Source: Bacillota bacterium (GTDB lineage Bacteria; Bacillota_I; Bacilli_A; RF39; UBA660). Taken from it: a DNA stretch of 64,000 bases. Under the pieces are notes generated by a model. The model saw nothing but the letters and a program-made list of their open reading frames with translations. It searched no databases and was not told the DNA's origin. Position 1 is the stretch's first letter; every line of letters starts with the position of its first letter. Shown here piece by piece: positions 44,034 through 52,079 of the stretch. Made by a program: the position numbers and the translations under genes. The stretch lies in assembly GCA_015059405.1 (NCBI GenBank), contig SVAL01000006.1:31110-95109 (forward strand), in the 5' to 3' direction.

Positions 44034-44614
44034 TAATTATCGCCTTCTAGTTCGTATTGGTCAAATATTTGAGCAATATCTCCAATATTTAATTCTTGTC
44101 TATTTGTTTTTGAAACATAAGCATCTATTTTACCATCTAAGAATAATACTAGTGCTGGATAGTTTGTTAAAACTTCTCCTTCTAAATACTTTTTACTAAA
44201 ATCTGTAAAGAAAGCATCTTTATCTTCAATAGAACTTATATTTAAATAAACTACTTTATTAGCAAGATTTCTTTCTTTAATAACTTCTTTTAAATCCTTT
44301 GCTACTTCTCTAGAATTTTCATCTTCACTTACTTCAATATATATAACAGCATCAGGATTAGCAGTTATATAGTGATCTAATTCATCATGAGTTATTTCCA
44401 TTAATGTATCTTTTAATACCGGAATACTTAATTGATAATTTTGATATGAGATATACCAAAATCTTAGTAAAAAGACTAATGCTAAAGTTGCTAAGAAAAT
44501 AGCCCCTAATATTATATAGTTCTTTGGTTTTATTTTTCTTACTTCTTCTTTTACTTCTTTCTTAACTTCTTTTTTTGTTTCTTTTTGATTTGTTGTTTTC
44601 TTTTTTGTTGCCAT
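44033..44614 (-). CDS. membrane-anchored thioredoxin-fold-like protein without CxxC
   Basis: 193 aa. A Lys/Glu-rich cytoplasmic head of about 32 residues, one membrane helix (YIILGAIFLATLALVFLLRF), then a thioredoxin-like outside domain (PDAVIYIEVSEDENSREVA, VVYLNISS, LTNYPALVLFLDGKI). There are no cysteines in the domain, so it cannot be a redox enzyme; bacteriocin-accessory-like or structural thioredoxin folds are the closest pattern. Translationally coupled to trmL with no obvious functional link. Confidence 0.65.
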   Translation of the reverse strand: MATKKKTTNQKETKKEVKKEVKEEVRKIKPKNYIILGAIFLATLALVFLLRFWYISYQNYQLSIPVLKDTLMEITHDELDHYITANPDAVIYIEVSEDENSREVAKDLKEVIKERNLANKVVYLNISSIEDKDAFFTDFSKKYLEGEVLTNYPALVLFLDGKIDAYVSKTNRQELNIGDIAQIFDQYELEGDN

Positions 44615-44654
44615 ATCATCACCACTTTCTATCTATATGTCCATTATAACAAAT

Positions 44655-44695
44655 AAAAAGAAAAAAAGAAATTACTTTTTAGCATCGAATTTCTT
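44655..44695 (-). terminator. possible typA terminator
   Basis: AAGAAATT and AATTTCTT around the typA stop codon with a long loop, followed on the minus strand by TTTTTTTCTTTTTATT. The stem is short, so confidence is low. Confidence 0.4.
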
Positions 44696-46480
44696 TCTTG
44701 TTTCTGTATTTAATATTCTTTTTCTTAATCTGATGAATGAAGGTGTAACTTCAACTAATTCATCTGAATTTATATAATCTAGTGCATATTCCAAAGAGAT
44801 TGGTCTTGGACGTTTTAACACTACAGTATGGTCACTTCCAGATGCTCTTACGTTTGTTAAATTCTTACCACGTACAGCGTTAACAGCAAGATCGTTTTCT
44901 CTTGAATGTTCACCAACGATCATTCCTTCATATACTTCAACACCTGGTTCAACAAACATTACACCACGATCTTCTAAAGCACCTAAAGCATATGCTGTTG
45001 TTTTACCATTTTCCATAGAAACTAGTACTCCTAATTTTCTTTCACCAATTTCTACACTTGCCATTTCACGATATTCTTTAAATGTATGGTTAATAATTCC
45101 ATATCCCTTTGTCATAGTCATAAAATCAGTTGTAAAACCAATTAATCCACGAGATGGAATTGTATATAAAAGTCTTGTTTGACCATTTAAAGATGTCATG
45201 TTATCCATATTAGCACCACGAAGTCCTAATTGTTCAATAATTGTACCTACACTCTCATCAGGACATTCAATTTGTAATTCTTCATATGGTTCATATTTTT
45301 TACCATTTTCTTCTTTTACAATAACTGCTGGTTTTGAAACTTCAAGTTCATATCCTTCTCTTCTCATATTTTCAATTAAAATACTTAAATGAAGTTCACC
45401 GCGCCCTGAAACTATCCAACTTTCACTATCGTTAGGAGCAACTTTTAAACTAACATCTCTTTGTGTTTCTTTCATTAATCTTTCTTCGATTTTTCTTGCT
45501 GTTAAAAGAGTACCATCTTTTCCACAGAATGGAGATGAGTTAGTACCAATTGTCATTTGTAATGTTGGTTCATCTATGTGTAATTTAGGTAGTGGTTTAT
45601 CTTTTCCAACTTCACATAATGTTTCACCTACTGAAATATCAGGAAGCCCGGCTACAGCACAAATATCTCCTGCTACTGCTTCTTCTATTTCAATTCTTTT
45701 TAACCCAATATATCCAAATAGTTTTTGAACACGGAATTGTTTAGTGGTTCCATCAAGTCTATGACAAGTTACCATTTGTCCTACTTTAATCTTACCATTA
45801 TGAACTCTACCTACTCCAATTCTTCCTACATAATCATTATAGTCAAGTAATGCTGGTTGAAATTGCAAATCTTCTTCTTCACTACCAGCTGGTGCAGGAA
45901 TTTCTGAAATAATTAAATCTAATAATTCTTTAAATCCTGGAGTTTGTGTTGATAAATCATCACTTAAACTACAAGTTCCATTAATTGCAGATGCATATAC
46001 TACTGGGAATTCTAATTGATCATCATCAGCACCTAGTTCAATAAATAAATCTAATACTTCATCAACAACTTCTGCACATCTTGCACTTTCTTTATCTACC
46101 TTATTAATTACAACAATAGGTTTTGCTTTTGCTGCTAAGGCTTTCTTTAGTACAAATCTTGTTTGAGGCATAGTTCCTTCATAAGCATCAACTACAAGAA
46201 TAACTCCATCTACCATATTCATAATTCTTTCTACTTCTCCACCAAAATCTGCATGTCCTGGAGTATCTAAAATATTAATACGATAGTCATTATAATTAAT
46301 AGCTGTAGTTTTAGCTAAAATTGTAATTCCTCTTTCTCTTTCAATTTGATTCGAATCCATTGAAGCATTTGATAAATCTTCATTTTCTCTAAATGTTCCA
46401 CTTGATTTTAATATTTCATCAACCAAAGTTGTTTTACCATGGTCAACGTGTGCAATTATTGCTACATTTCTTTTTTTCAT
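44672..46480 (-). CDS. typA: ribosome-associated GTPase TypA/BipA
   Basis: 602 aa from ATG at 46480 with GAAGTGG upstream; the track start at 46498 adds six residues. Translational GTPase with G1 [15 protein letters not shown]2 RGITI, G3 [13 protein letters not shown]4 NKVDKE and G5 SAING, domain II, then the EF-G-like III/V domains and the TypA-specific C-terminal region. It works on the ribosome in 50S assembly and stress adaptation. Length matches the family (about 605-615). Divergent from the Rieske flavoprotein gene. Confidence 0.96.
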   Translation of the reverse strand: MKKRNVAIIAHVDHGKTTLVDEILKSSGTFRENEDLSNASMDSNQIERERGITILAKTTAINYNDYRINILDTPGHADFGGEVERIMNMVDGVILVVDAYEGTMPQTRFVLKKALAAKAKPIVVINKVDKESARCAEVVDEVLDLFIELGADDDQLEFPVVYASAINGTCSLSDDLSTQTPGFKELLDLIISEIPAPAGSEEEDLQFQPALLDYNDYVGRIGVGRVHNGKIKVGQMVTCHRLDGTTKQFRVQKLFGYIGLKRIEIEEAVAGDICAVAGLPDISVGETLCEVGKDKPLPKLHIDEPTLQMTIGTNSSPFCGKDGTLLTARKIEERLMKETQRDVSLKVAPNDSESWIVSGRGELHLSILIENMRREGYELEVSKPAVIVKEENGKKYEPYEELQIECPDESVGTIIEQLGLRGANMDNMTSLNGQTRLLYTIPSRGLIGFTTDFMTMTKGYGIINHTFKEYREMASVEIGERKLGVLVSMENGKTTAYALGALEDRGVMFVEPGVEVYEGMIVGEHSRENDLAVNAVRGKNLTNVRASGSDHTVVLKRPRPISLEYALDYINSDELVEVTPSFIRLRKRILNTETRKKFDAKK

Positions 46481-46551
46481 ATATACCACTTCTTCCATAA
46501 ACTTTTACAATTATACCACATTTTTTTATAATTACAATATTTTTTATTTAT

Positions 46552-46589
46552 GTATGAATAACTTTTTTGTATTCATACCACTATATAAT
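46552..46589 (+). promoter_or_regulatory. -10 box with upstream inverted repeat, Rieske flavoprotein gene
   Basis: TATAAT at 46584-46589 lies 9 bases before the ATG. GTATGAAT (46552-46559) and ATTCATAC (46571-46578) form a perfect inverted repeat across the -35 area, where no good -35 box exists. This is what an activator or redox-regulator site would look like; the transcript would be nearly leaderless. Confidence 0.35.
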
Positions 46590-46598
46590 GGTGATATT

Positions 46599-48059
46599 AT
46601 GAAAGATAAATCTATATGGCTAGATGGTATAACTAGAAAAAAATTCCCTAAATTAGATAAAGATATTGACTGTGACATTTTAATTATTGGTGGTGGAATT
46701 ACTGGAGTTAGTACTGCTTATTTTTTAAAGGATTCAAACCAAAAGATAGTTTTAGTAGAAAGAAATAAGCTTTGTATGGGAACTACTGCTAAATCAACTG
46801 GAAAACTTACTTTTTTACAAGATGATATGATTAATAAAATTAAAAACATTTATGATGAGGATATTGCTTGTAGATATATTAAATCACAAAAAGATGCTAT
46901 TTCTCTTGCTAAAAAGATTATTGTTGATAATGATATAAAATGTAATTTTACTTCTGTTAATTCATATATATTTAACAATAAAGGAACTAACAGTTACAAA
47001 ATATTTGAAAATTATAATATTTATAAAAATAGTGCTTTAATAAAAATAAAAGATAATATTCCTATTAAAACAAAATGTTATAAATCTTTAGAAGTAAATG
47101 ATACCTTTGTATTTCATCCTGTTAAATTTGTTTTAGGTCTTAGTGAAATTATTTCTAAAAAGATTGATATTTATGAAAATACTAATGTTATGTATATGGA
47201 TTCTAAAGATAATTATTATCTTGTTAAAACTAAGAATGGAATTATTACTGCTAAAAAAGTAATTTTAGCTTGTCATTATCCTTTTTTTCTGTTTCCTTAT
47301 TTGTTTCCAATGAGAACAAGTTTAGAAAAATCATTTTTAGTTGCCAGTGAAATAGATAGCGTTAAATCTTTTTCTGCAATTAATATTGATAAAGAAGTAC
47401 TTTCAATTAGATATCACAAAGATAAGAAGAATTATTTAATAACTGTAAGTGAAAGTAATTCTTTGGATAAGAATATTGATAATCTAAAAAAGCGTGATAA
47501 TGCTATATGGAACATGCGAAGAAGATTTAGTCCTAACATTAAATATTGTTGGAGTAATTATGATATTATGACATGGGACTATATGCCACTTGTTGGTGAA
47601 ATAGATAAAAATTTATATATTGCTACTGGTTTTAATACTTGGGGTATGACTAATGGAATACTTTCTGGAAAAATAATTAGTGATTTAATATTAGAAAAGA
47701 ATAATCCATATACTACTTTATTTGATCCTAATCGTGACATTAAAAATATTCCTAGAATTATTAATTTTAATATTAAAAATGCTTCTTCTTTTATTTGTAC
47801 TAAATTAAATAAAGATAAAAAGTTTTATAGAAATAATGTCAAAATAGTAAAAGAAAATGGTACTTGGTATGGAATTTATATTGATGAAAATAAAAAAGAA
47901 CATAAAGTACTTAATATTTGTCCTCATATGAAATGTAATTTATCTTTTAATTATCAAACTAAGACTTGGGATTGTCCTTGTCATGGTTCTAGTTTTGATA
48001 TAGATGGTAATGTTATATATGGACCATCTACTTATAATATTAAAATTACTAAAAAATAG
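46599..48059 (+). CDS. FAD-dependent oxidoreductase with C-terminal Rieske [2Fe-2S] domain
   Basis: 486 aa from ATG at 46599 (GGTGAT upstream). The N-terminal DAO-type FAD domain has CDILIIGGGITGVSTAYFL and ends with DYMPLVGEIDKNLYIATGFNTWGMTNG. The last about 90 residues carry a Rieske domain with CPHMKCNL and CPCHGSSFD, the two Cys-x-His pairs that bind a 2Fe-2S cluster. It resembles Bacillus YhfW-type proteins, whose substrate is unclear. Cytoplasmic, no signal peptide. It is divergent from typA and shares no operon. Confidence 0.88.
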   Translation: MKDKSIWLDGITRKKFPKLDKDIDCDILIIGGGITGVSTAYFLKDSNQKIVLVERNKLCMGTTAKSTGKLTFLQDDMINKIKNIYDEDIACRYIKSQKDAISLAKKIIVDNDIKCNFTSVNSYIFNNKGTNSYKIFENYNIYKNSALIKIKDNIPIKTKCYKSLEVNDTFVFHPVKFVLGLSEIISKKIDIYENTNVMYMDSKDNYYLVKTKNGIITAKKVILACHYPFFLFPYLFPMRTSLEKSFLVASEIDSVKSFSAINIDKEVLSIRYHKDKKNYLITVSESNSLDKNIDNLKKRDNAIWNMRRRFSPNIKYCWSNYDIMTWDYMPLVGEIDKNLYIATGFNTWGMTNGILSGKIISDLILEKNNPYTTLFDPNRDIKNIPRIINFNIKNASSFICTKLNKDKKFYRNNVKIVKENGTWYGIYIDENKKEHKVLNICPHMKCNLSFNYQTKTWDCPCHGSSFDIDGNVIYGPSTYNIKITKK

Positions 48060-48100
48060 TCTTTTTTTACGTCCTTAGAATATGTTTTATTATAAATAAA

Positions 48101-48129
48101 TTGACCTATATAAGTTAATAGAATATAAT
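48101..48129 (+). promoter_or_regulatory. promoter of the COG2426-like gene
   Basis: TTGACC, 17 bases, TATAAT, 25 bases before the ATG at 48154, with AGGAGGT as ribosome site. Confidence 0.8.
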
Positions 48130-48153
48130 TAAATAAGTCTAGGAGGTATTGAA

Positions 48154-48666
48154 ATGACTGAGGCTTTAGTTGAGTTTTTTTTAAATATATTTGGAGGAAT
48201 CACCGGTTCCGAACTTGGTAAAAGTGTAACTGTTTTTATTGTTTCTATATTACCTATAATCGAATTAAGAGGTGGGATGATTGCCGCTGCTTTACTTAAA
48301 GTATCTTTAGTAAAAGGTTTTATTATCTGTTTTATAGGTAACATACTACCAGTTCCATTTATTATTTGGTTTATAAGAAAAATTTTAGATTGGATGAGAA
48401 ATGTTAAAGCATTTAGCAAAATTGTTAAATGGCTTGATAAAAAAGTTGTAGATAAAAAAGGTCAAATTGAAAAATTTGGTTTCTGGGGATTAGTTGCTTT
48501 TGTAGGAATTCCTCTACCTGGTACTGGTGCATGGACTGGTTCATTAATAGCTGCTATGCTTAATATGGATAAGAAAAAAGCATTTCTAGCTTGTACTATA
48601 GGAGTATTACTAGCAGGTGTTATAATGGCTATTTTCTCTTATGGAGTATTAGGATTAGTCTTTTAA
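48154..48666 (+). CDS. small multidrug export-like membrane protein (COG2426)
   Basis: 170 aa with about four to five membrane helices. Family motifs ILPIIELRGGMIAAAL and GIPLPGTGAWTGSLIAAML (re-entrant-type) match the Sm_multidrug_ex/COG2426 family, related to DedA-type transporters. The family name overstates what is known; the transported lipid or ion is unproven. Own promoter and terminator. The stop lies 6 bases before the terminator hairpin, upstream of tRNA-Gly. Confidence 0.85.
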   Translation: MTEALVEFFLNIFGGITGSELGKSVTVFIVSILPIIELRGGMIAAALLKVSLVKGFIICFIGNILPVPFIIWFIRKILDWMRNVKAFSKIVKWLDKKVVDKKGQIEKFGFWGLVAFVGIPLPGTGAWTGSLIAAMLNMDKKKAFLACTIGVLLAGVIMAIFSYGVLGLVF

Positions 48667-48671
48667 GTATT

Positions 48672-48697
48672 TGTAGGACTGAGGTTCTACATTTTTT
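48672..48697 (+). terminator. terminator of the COG2426-like gene; half copied upstream of tRNA-Gly 2
   Basis: TGTAGGAC and GTTCTACA (8 bp with one G-U, loop TGAG) followed by TTTTTT. From GACTGAG on, the sequence is repeated at 63592, so the second copy holds only the loop and right arm. Confidence 0.8.
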
Positions 48698-48707
48698 CAA
48701 AAATATA

Positions 48708-48737
48708 TTGACATTTTAAAGATATGTATGTTATATT
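48708..48737 (+). promoter_or_regulatory. tRNA-Gly promoter, copy 1
   Basis: TTGACA, 17-18 bases, TTATAT/TATATT, with TG before the -10. Core boxes are kept in both copies while the spacer has drifted. Confidence 0.75.
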
Positions 48738-48754
48738 TTTAAATGTCTACTGAT

Positions 48755-48828
48755 GCAGATGTAGTTTAATGGTAGAACCTCAGCCTTCCAAGCTGACTGC
48801 GTGGGTCCGATTCCCATCATCTGCTCCA
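48755..48828 (+). tRNA. tRNA-Gly(TCC), copy 1, hosts the mobile element
   Basis: 74 nt cloverleaf: acceptor GCAGATG/CATCTGC, anticodon loop CTTCCAA (anticodon TCC), T-arm GGGTCCGATTCCC, encoded CCA. The 3' end CTGCTCCAT is the left attachment repeat of the 9.1-kb element, so the tRNA stays intact after insertion. Confidence 0.97.
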
Positions 48829-48834
48829 TTTGAA
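48821..48834 (+). other. attL candidate (tRNA 3' end direct repeat)
   Basis: CTGCTCCATTTGAA. Matches 57926-57939 (CTGCTCCATATGAA) in 13 of 14 bases. It covers the last eight tRNA bases. At the other end of the accessory block this motif is followed by a terminator, as expected for the original tRNA trailer. Confidence 0.65.
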
Positions 48835-48839
48835 AACAA

Positions 48840-48875
48840 CTTACGAACCTATATGGTATCGTAAGTTTTTATTTT
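48840..48875 (+). terminator. element-supplied terminator behind tRNA-Gly 1
   Basis: CTTACGAACC and GGTATCGTAAG (10 bp, one bulged A) followed by TTTTTATTTT. It starts 12 bases after the tRNA and lies inside the element, replacing the native terminator now at 57943. Confidence 0.8.
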
Positions 48876-48882
48876 ATCTTTT

Positions 48883-48912
48883 AATCGAACCCCACGTGAG
48901 TCGCTTGGAAGA
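48883..48912 (-). other. inverted tRNA-Gly-like fragment
   Basis: The minus strand reads CTTCCAAGCGACTCACGTGG then GGTTCGATT. This matches the tRNA-Gly anticodon-to-T-arm part (CTTCCAAGCTGACTGCGTGGGTCCGATT) with a few changes. It lies in opposite orientation to the intact tRNA 55 bases away. It could be an old attachment-site relic or an antisense segment. Confidence 0.5.
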
Positions 48913-48959
48913 TATATAAGTATACAATGTTCTCTTTCTAGAAAGGAGGACATTTTTTT

Positions 48960-49238
48960 ATGCTTGATTTTAAAACTATTGAAATATTAGAACCAAATAC
49001 TGAAATTCTAGAGATTATTAAAAGTTATTCTTATAAAACTAAAAAAGGAAAAATAAAACACTTGCTGAAAACAAATTTACAGTTTATTGAACCAACTGAG
49101 TACATAATTACACATCCTACTATGCTTACAATACTAGAATATAAAGTAAACGAGATTAGTAATAAAACATTCTATATTAAAGAACATAACGAAAAGTACA
49201 ATCTCAAAGAAATCAGACAAATTCTTACAAAAATTTAA
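48960..49238 (+). CDS. hypothetical left-end protein of the element
   Basis: 92 aa with a strong AAAGGAGGAC ribosome site. Small, charged, mixed alpha/beta sequence (FKTIEILEPNTEILEIIKSY, YKVNEISNKTFYI), no membrane helix, no recognised motif. As the first gene before the recombinase it could be an excision or directionality factor, a role small proteins at such positions often have; that is inference from place only. No terminator lies between it and the recombinase. Confidence 0.6.
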   Translation: MLDFKTIEILEPNTEILEIIKSYSYKTKKGKIKHLLKTNLQFIEPTEYIITHPTMLTILEYKVNEISNKTFYIKEHNEKYNLKEIRQILTKI

Positions 49239-49357
49239 GTTTATCCCCCTATAACTACTCTTTTAGTGCCAAATAAATGAGAGATATGCATTAAAAATTA
49301 ATTTTTTACCTTAACTTTTTTGATTTAAGTGGGGAAACAAGTGAGGAGATGATTTTA

Positions 49358-51139
49358 TTGAGATGTGGAATTTATGTAAGAGTTAGTACTGATGATCAAA
49401 GAGATAATGGTTATTCTATTGACTCACAACTTCGTATGATAAAAGAATATTGTGAGAAAAATGAATATGACATTATGGATGTATATAATGATGCTGGTCA
49501 TTCTGGAAAAGATTTAATGAGACCAGAAATGCAACGATTATTAAAAGATATTAAAGCTAAAAAGATTGATAAGTTGATTGCGATTAAAGTCGATAGACTT
49601 ACAAGAAATAATTATGATGGTTTTTGGTTACTAAATTATTGTGAAGAACATGATGTCAAAATTGAACTTATACTAGAGCCTTATGATGTATCTACTGCTA
49701 ATGGGGAGATGATATTTGGAATGAATTTAGTATTTGGTCAAAGAGAAAGAAAAGAAATTAGTGCTAGAACTAAGCGAGCAATGGAAGAAATGGCTTTAGA
49801 ACATATTCATCCTAGTAAAGCACCTTATGGATATATAAGAAATAAAGAAACTGGTTATTTAGAAGTTGAACCTATTGAAGCACAAGTTGTTAAGGAAATA
49901 TTTGAACTATGCAAACAAAGACATTCTACTAGAGGTATTGCTACTATTATGAAAGACAATAATGCTTATTTAAGTCAAGGTAAATGGAAAAGTGATAGAG
50001 TTTATAAAATACTTACTAATTCTATTTATATTGGTGTATTTGAATATGGAAAATATAGAAGAAAATCGCAAGACATTTTAAAAGTAAATAATTATTGTGA
50101 ACCTATTATTGATATTGAAACTTGGAATATTACAAGAAAAAATTTAGAGAAAAATAAACATCCTAATTATGGAGAACATATACATTTATTTACTGGAATA
50201 ATAAAATGTCCTGATTGTGGAAATATATTATCTTCTACTAATTCTTTTAAACATAGCGGTACTCCTAAACAAAAAACTTATTACCATTTAACTTGCAAAA
50301 ACTCTAATTGTAAGTCAAAAGGACTTCATTATAGTTCTGATAAAATTGAAAAAAGATTAGGAAGAATTTTAAATGAGTTAACAAGATATATGTATGAAAG
50401 TAAAAATGAAATCATAGTTTGTAATTCTAATAGGTCTAAAGAATTAAAAGATATTGATAAAGCTATTGATAAATTAAAACTGCAAGAAAAAAAATTAGTT
50501 GATTTATATTTAACTTCTAATTTGAATGTTGCTGCAATTAATCATAAAAATGAAATGATAAAAAAAGAAATTCAAAAACTAAATAATAAGAAAGATGCAT
50601 TAGATCCAGATAATGAATTTAAAGAATATACTCTTGAATTATCTAAAAAGCTAGATTGTGTTAAAGAAAATGATGAATACATATTTACTAATAATTTGGG
50701 ATTTTCATTTGTCTGGGATAGTTTAAATAGAAAAACTAAGAGAGATTTAATTCAAAGATTAATAGCTAGTTTAGAAATAGAAAGAGATAGAAATTACAAT
50801 ATTGAAATAAAAAATATTAGGTTTACCGATGAATTTATCTCTAAAAGTAATAAAGATTATCTAAAATATTTGAATGATATTTTAGAAGATAGCGAAATTG
50901 GAATTAAATATAAAGGACAAATTGATAAGAAAAAGTTAAAAGAATTATCTAATAAATATACAATAATTTCACTACAAAAATATGAAAATAATGAATATTC
51001 AGACAAAGAATTAAACATTTATTTAGAATTAATAAAAGAGCATTTTTACTATGATGGCATTATAAATTGTCCTTATATTGAAAATAATTTAGTTGTTGAC
51101 CAACTTTTATTAATACCCAAAGGAAAGGAAATGATCTAA
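49358..51139 (+). CDS. large serine recombinase (integrase of the element)
   Basis: 593 aa if started at TTG (49358), which has GAGGAG 9 bases upstream; the ATG at 49349 abuts that site with no spacer. Catalytic Ser in YVRVSTDDQRDNGYSIDSQL, resolvase domain to about residue 150 (IKVDRLTRNN), recombinase domain (KRAMEEMALEHIHPSKAPYGY), zinc ribbon (CPDCGNILSS...CKNSNCKSKG) and a C-terminal coiled-coil. Such enzymes integrate and excise elements between attP and attB without long homology. Similar to TndX/TnpX-type proteins of clostridial elements. Use of a tRNA 3' end as target is unusual for this class, more typical of tyrosine integrases. Confidence 0.95.
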   Translation: MRCGIYVRVSTDDQRDNGYSIDSQLRMIKEYCEKNEYDIMDVYNDAGHSGKDLMRPEMQRLLKDIKAKKIDKLIAIKVDRLTRNNYDGFWLLNYCEEHDVKIELILEPYDVSTANGEMIFGMNLVFGQRERKEISARTKRAMEEMALEHIHPSKAPYGYIRNKETGYLEVEPIEAQVVKEIFELCKQRHSTRGIATIMKDNNAYLSQGKWKSDRVYKILTNSIYIGVFEYGKYRRKSQDILKVNNYCEPIIDIETWNITRKNLEKNKHPNYGEHIHLFTGIIKCPDCGNILSSTNSFKHSGTPKQKTYYHLTCKNSNCKSKGLHYSSDKIEKRLGRILNELTRYMYESKNEIIVCNSNRSKELKDIDKAIDKLKLQEKKLVDLYLTSNLNVAAINHKNEMIKKEIQKLNNKKDALDPDNEFKEYTLELSKKLDCVKENDEYIFTNNLGFSFVWDSLNRKTKRDLIQRLIASLEIERDRNYNIEIKNIRFTDEFISKSNKDYLKYLNDILEDSEIGIKYKGQIDKKKLKELSNKYTIISLQKYENNEYSDKELNIYLELIKEHFYYDGIINCPYIENNLVVDQLLLIPKGKEMI

Positions 51140-51316
51140 ATGAAGGATAAAAATGATAAAGTTATTTGTGTTTATGATGAAAATAGAAAAGATGTTCAAG
51201 AAGTTATTCTTGAAGCATTTGAAAAATTTTTAAAAATAAAACTTAAAACCAATTCTTTTTCAGCAAGTAATAAGAAAGGAAGCAATAAAAATGACAATGA
51301 AATATTTAAAAATTAA
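51140..51316 (+). CDS. small protein after the recombinase (58 aa, absent from ORF track)
   Basis: 58 aa, ATG directly after the recombinase TAA, with GGAAAGG 10 bases upstream. It reads MKDKNDKVICVYDENRKDVQ then a short helix (EVILEAFEKFLKIKL) and a polar tail. It overlaps the next gene by 26 bases in another frame. Small, conserved-looking ORFs of this type often sit between serine recombinases of clostridial elements. Function unknown. Confidence 0.6.
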   Translation: MKDKNDKVICVYDENRKDVQEVILEAFEKFLKIKLKTNSFSASNKKGSNKNDNEIFKN

Positions 51317-51641
51317 TGGTTATGTTTTACCGAATTTAGTTACAAAAAATAGTAAAAGTAAAATAAATAAGTATGGATTATTAAGATTAGATTATCTAAA
51401 AACTCATAAAAAAGCATTATATGAAGTACTTCTTATGAAAGGTGAACTTACTAATCATCTTAATTTAATTAGTGAATTATGTGAAGAAAGATTAAATATT
51501 TTAATGAATAATTGTGTAAAAAATGATGAAAAACTATCTGAAAAAAATAAAAAGTTTAATCAATTAGAAGGGGTAAAACTCATGAGCAATTATAAAAATT
51601 GTGCTGAAGAAGTAATCTTTAAAGAATTAATTTATGTATAG
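51291..51641 (+). CDS. small TnpV-like element protein
   Basis: 116 aa with AAAGGAAG upstream, overlapping the 58-aa ORF. Contains YVLPNLVTKNSKSKINKYG, YLKTHKKALYEVLLMKGELTNHLN and ERLNILM. This order (Leu/Pro start, LRLDYLKTHK, LTNHLNLISELCEERLNIL) resembles the TnpV family of transposon-encoded proteins found near serine recombinases. Role in transposition not known. It is followed by the oriT-like patch. Confidence 0.65.
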   Translation: MTMKYLKINGYVLPNLVTKNSKSKINKYGLLRLDYLKTHKKALYEVLLMKGELTNHLNLISELCEERLNILMNNCVKNDEKLSEKNKKFNQLEGVKLMSNYKNCAEEVIFKELIYV

Positions 51642-51745
51642 CGTGTGAGTACACTTTGCATTTTTGGTATTAGCCAGCACTGCAAGTTTACTCCCGCCAC
51701 TTGCGAAACTGTGGGAATTATCCCAAACCCTAAAAAAGAAAGGAG
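51642..51745 (+). other. oriT-like GC-rich noncoding segment
   Basis: About 100 bases clearly richer in G+C than all its surroundings, with CACTTTGCA, CACTGCAAG, CCACTTGCG and the inverted repeat TGGGAATTATCCCA. It sits just before a MobC-like gene, where origins of transfer of mobilisable elements usually are. No nick site can be assigned without a reference. It could alternatively be a conserved leader. Confidence 0.45.
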
Positions 51746-52051
51746 ATGATAACTATTAGAGTAAGAAATATAAAGCTAAATGTTTTTCTTAATGAAGAAG
51801 AACAAAAACTATTAAAAGAAAAATCTAATAAAGCCAGATTAACACAATCTGACTTTATTAGAAATTTAATTATTGAATATGATAATACTAATTTGCCTAA
51901 TGTTGATATAGAAAATATTAATAACGTAATTTCATCAACTATTGATGATTTAAATAAACTGCGTGATACAATGTATAGACTGAGATATTATCAATTGGTT
52001 GAATTTATAGATAGTATAATCGGTGAGCTATACAAGAACTATCAAAAGTAA
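51746..52051 (+). CDS. MobC-like ribbon-helix-helix protein
   Basis: 101 aa. Begins with a strand-helix-helix DNA-binding unit (IRVRNIKLNVFLNEEEQKLL then LTQSDFIRNLIIEYD), typical of relaxosome accessory proteins (MobC) and RHH regulators. The ATG at 51746 directly abuts AGGAG, so that start has no spacer; an ATT at 51755 would fit the ribosome site better and may be a non-standard start. No relaxase gene follows; the next genes are on the other strand behind a bidirectional terminator, so the mobilisation module is truncated. Confidence 0.7.
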   Translation: MITIRVRNIKLNVFLNEEEQKLLKEKSNKARLTQSDFIRNLIIEYDNTNLPNVDIENINNVISSTIDDLNKLRDTMYRLRYYQLVEFIDSIIGELYKNYQK

Positions 52052-52077
52052 AAGAACAGATTTTTTTCTGTTCTTTT
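52050..52077. terminator. bidirectional terminator
   Basis: AAAAGAACAGA and TCTGTTCTTTT (11-bp stem, T-rich loop of 6) between convergent genes. Confidence 0.85.
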
Positions 52078-52079
52078 CG

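Larger units (their letters stand above)
48677..48830 (+). repeat. 154-bp direct repeat, copy 1 (with 63592-63745)
   Basis: Equal-length block, no gaps by eye, containing the right half of a terminator, a promoter and the complete tRNA-Gly. About 11 differences, all in the 56 bases between the terminator half and the tRNA leader; the tRNA itself is identical. Confidence 0.85.

Noticed and set aside
48129-48419. 96-aa minus ORF over the COG2426 gene
   Set aside because: Antisense frame of a well-supported gene with promoter and ribosome site.
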